Part shown: positions 6,391 through 6,677 of the stretch, in pieces
How the letters are laid out: each line of letters starts with the position of its first letter
How positions within the stretch are numbered: position 1 is the stretch's first letter
Source of the DNA: Planctomycetales bacterium
GTDB taxonomy: Bacteria; Planctomycetota; Planctomycetia; Pirellulales; Thermoguttaceae
Direction of reading: 5' to 3'
NCBI GenBank assembly: GCA_007122045.1
Contig: SKJM01000034.1
Location: 1 to 6,677, forward strand
Length of the DNA stretch: 6,677 nucleotides
Translations under genes and position numbers: made by a program
The notes under the pieces: model-generated
Told to the model about the DNA's origin: nothing
Database searches by the model: none
Seen by the model: only the letters and a program-made list of their open reading frames with translations

Positions 6391-6677
6391 TCAATAGTCG
6401 ATGGGCTCCCCGGCGTTTGTTCCGTCGAGCATCTTCCGTAGTTGTTCGGGAGTGATGTGCTCCGGAAGCCCGCGCGCGGTGCCGTCGCGAAGCCCGACGT
6501 AGACAAGGGCCCGATGATGGCTGGCGAGGAACTCGTACGGTCGCTGGTACGTCATTTCGGGCCGGATCGCCTCGGGGTCGAGCCCAAGTTCCTCACAAAG
6601 TCTCGCAAAATGCGCCGCGTCGACGTCGGGCGGCTTACCGAGATGCCGTAGGATGAGCCGATACCCATTCTCGTCCG
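6391..6677 (-). CDS. C-terminal end of an unrecognised gene (N-terminus outside window)
   Basis: The minus-strand frame is open from the window edge to a TGA at 6393-6391, giving 94 visible codons. The composition is that of a real soluble protein: DENGYRLILRHLGKPPDVDA at the start of the visible part, then a helical stretch FARLCEELGLDPEAIRPEM, a segment FLASHHRALVYVGLRDGTAR, a helix ITPEQLRKML and the end EPIDY. No signature motif is visible and I cannot name the family. The frame keeps GC-rich third positions like its neighbours. The stop is followed by 89 bases without an evident terminator hairpin before the TPR gene. The gene shares strand with everything downstream, but the promoter in the gap suggests a separate unit. 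Confidence 0.72.
   Translation of the reverse strand, partial: DENGYRLILRHLGKPPDVDAAHFARLCEELGLDPEAIRPEMTYQRPYEFLASHHRALVYVGLRDGTARGLPEHITPEQLRKMLDGTNAGEPIDY

Noticed and set aside
6442..6651. A 69-codon open frame on the plus strand
   Set aside because: The opposite strand is open across the whole stretch to the window edge, with more protein-like composition, and is collinear with the neighbouring genes.

Overview
The window is GC-rich bacterial chromosome, and every gene I can support lies on the minus strand. The likely source is Planctomycetota, with moderate confidence. Three things suggest this: an ABC-2 ATPase/permease pair followed by a conserved-looking membrane-anchored protein of unknown function, a large secreted TPR protein, and mostly weak or missing Shine-Dalgarno sites. 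No marker gene is present to settle it.

Reading in the direction of transcription, from high to low coordinates: (1) 6677-6391 is the C-terminal end of an unrecognised gene entering from outside the window. (2) A short gap (6390-6302) carries a good sigma70-type promoter (TTGAAA, 18 bp, extended -10 TGCTATGAT). It drives (3) a 563-residue exported TPR protein (6301-4610). (4) A 375-bp gap (4609-4235) holds a degenerate palindromic repeat of about 165 bp (4369-4533), which looks like a REP- or MITE-type intergenic element. Its low-coordinate end appears to supply part of a promoter for the next operon. (5) The operon consists of an ABC-2 type ATPase (4234-3302), then a 635-residue ABC-2 permease with a large inserted soluble domain (3261-1354), then a protein with one N-terminal membrane anchor (1357 to beyond position 1). 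The third gene overlaps the permease by ATGA.

The three operon genes probably act together. The ATPase powers the seven-helix permease, and the anchored third protein is a candidate accessory or substrate-handling subunit. The substrate is unknown. The TPR gene is separate and has its own promoter.

The best leads are the unusual permease insert with its histidine clusters, the translationally coupled third protein of unknown function, the palindromic element that overlaps the operon promoter, and the uncharacterised middle domain of the TPR protein. I see no CRISPR array, tRNA, rRNA, phage gene or transposase.
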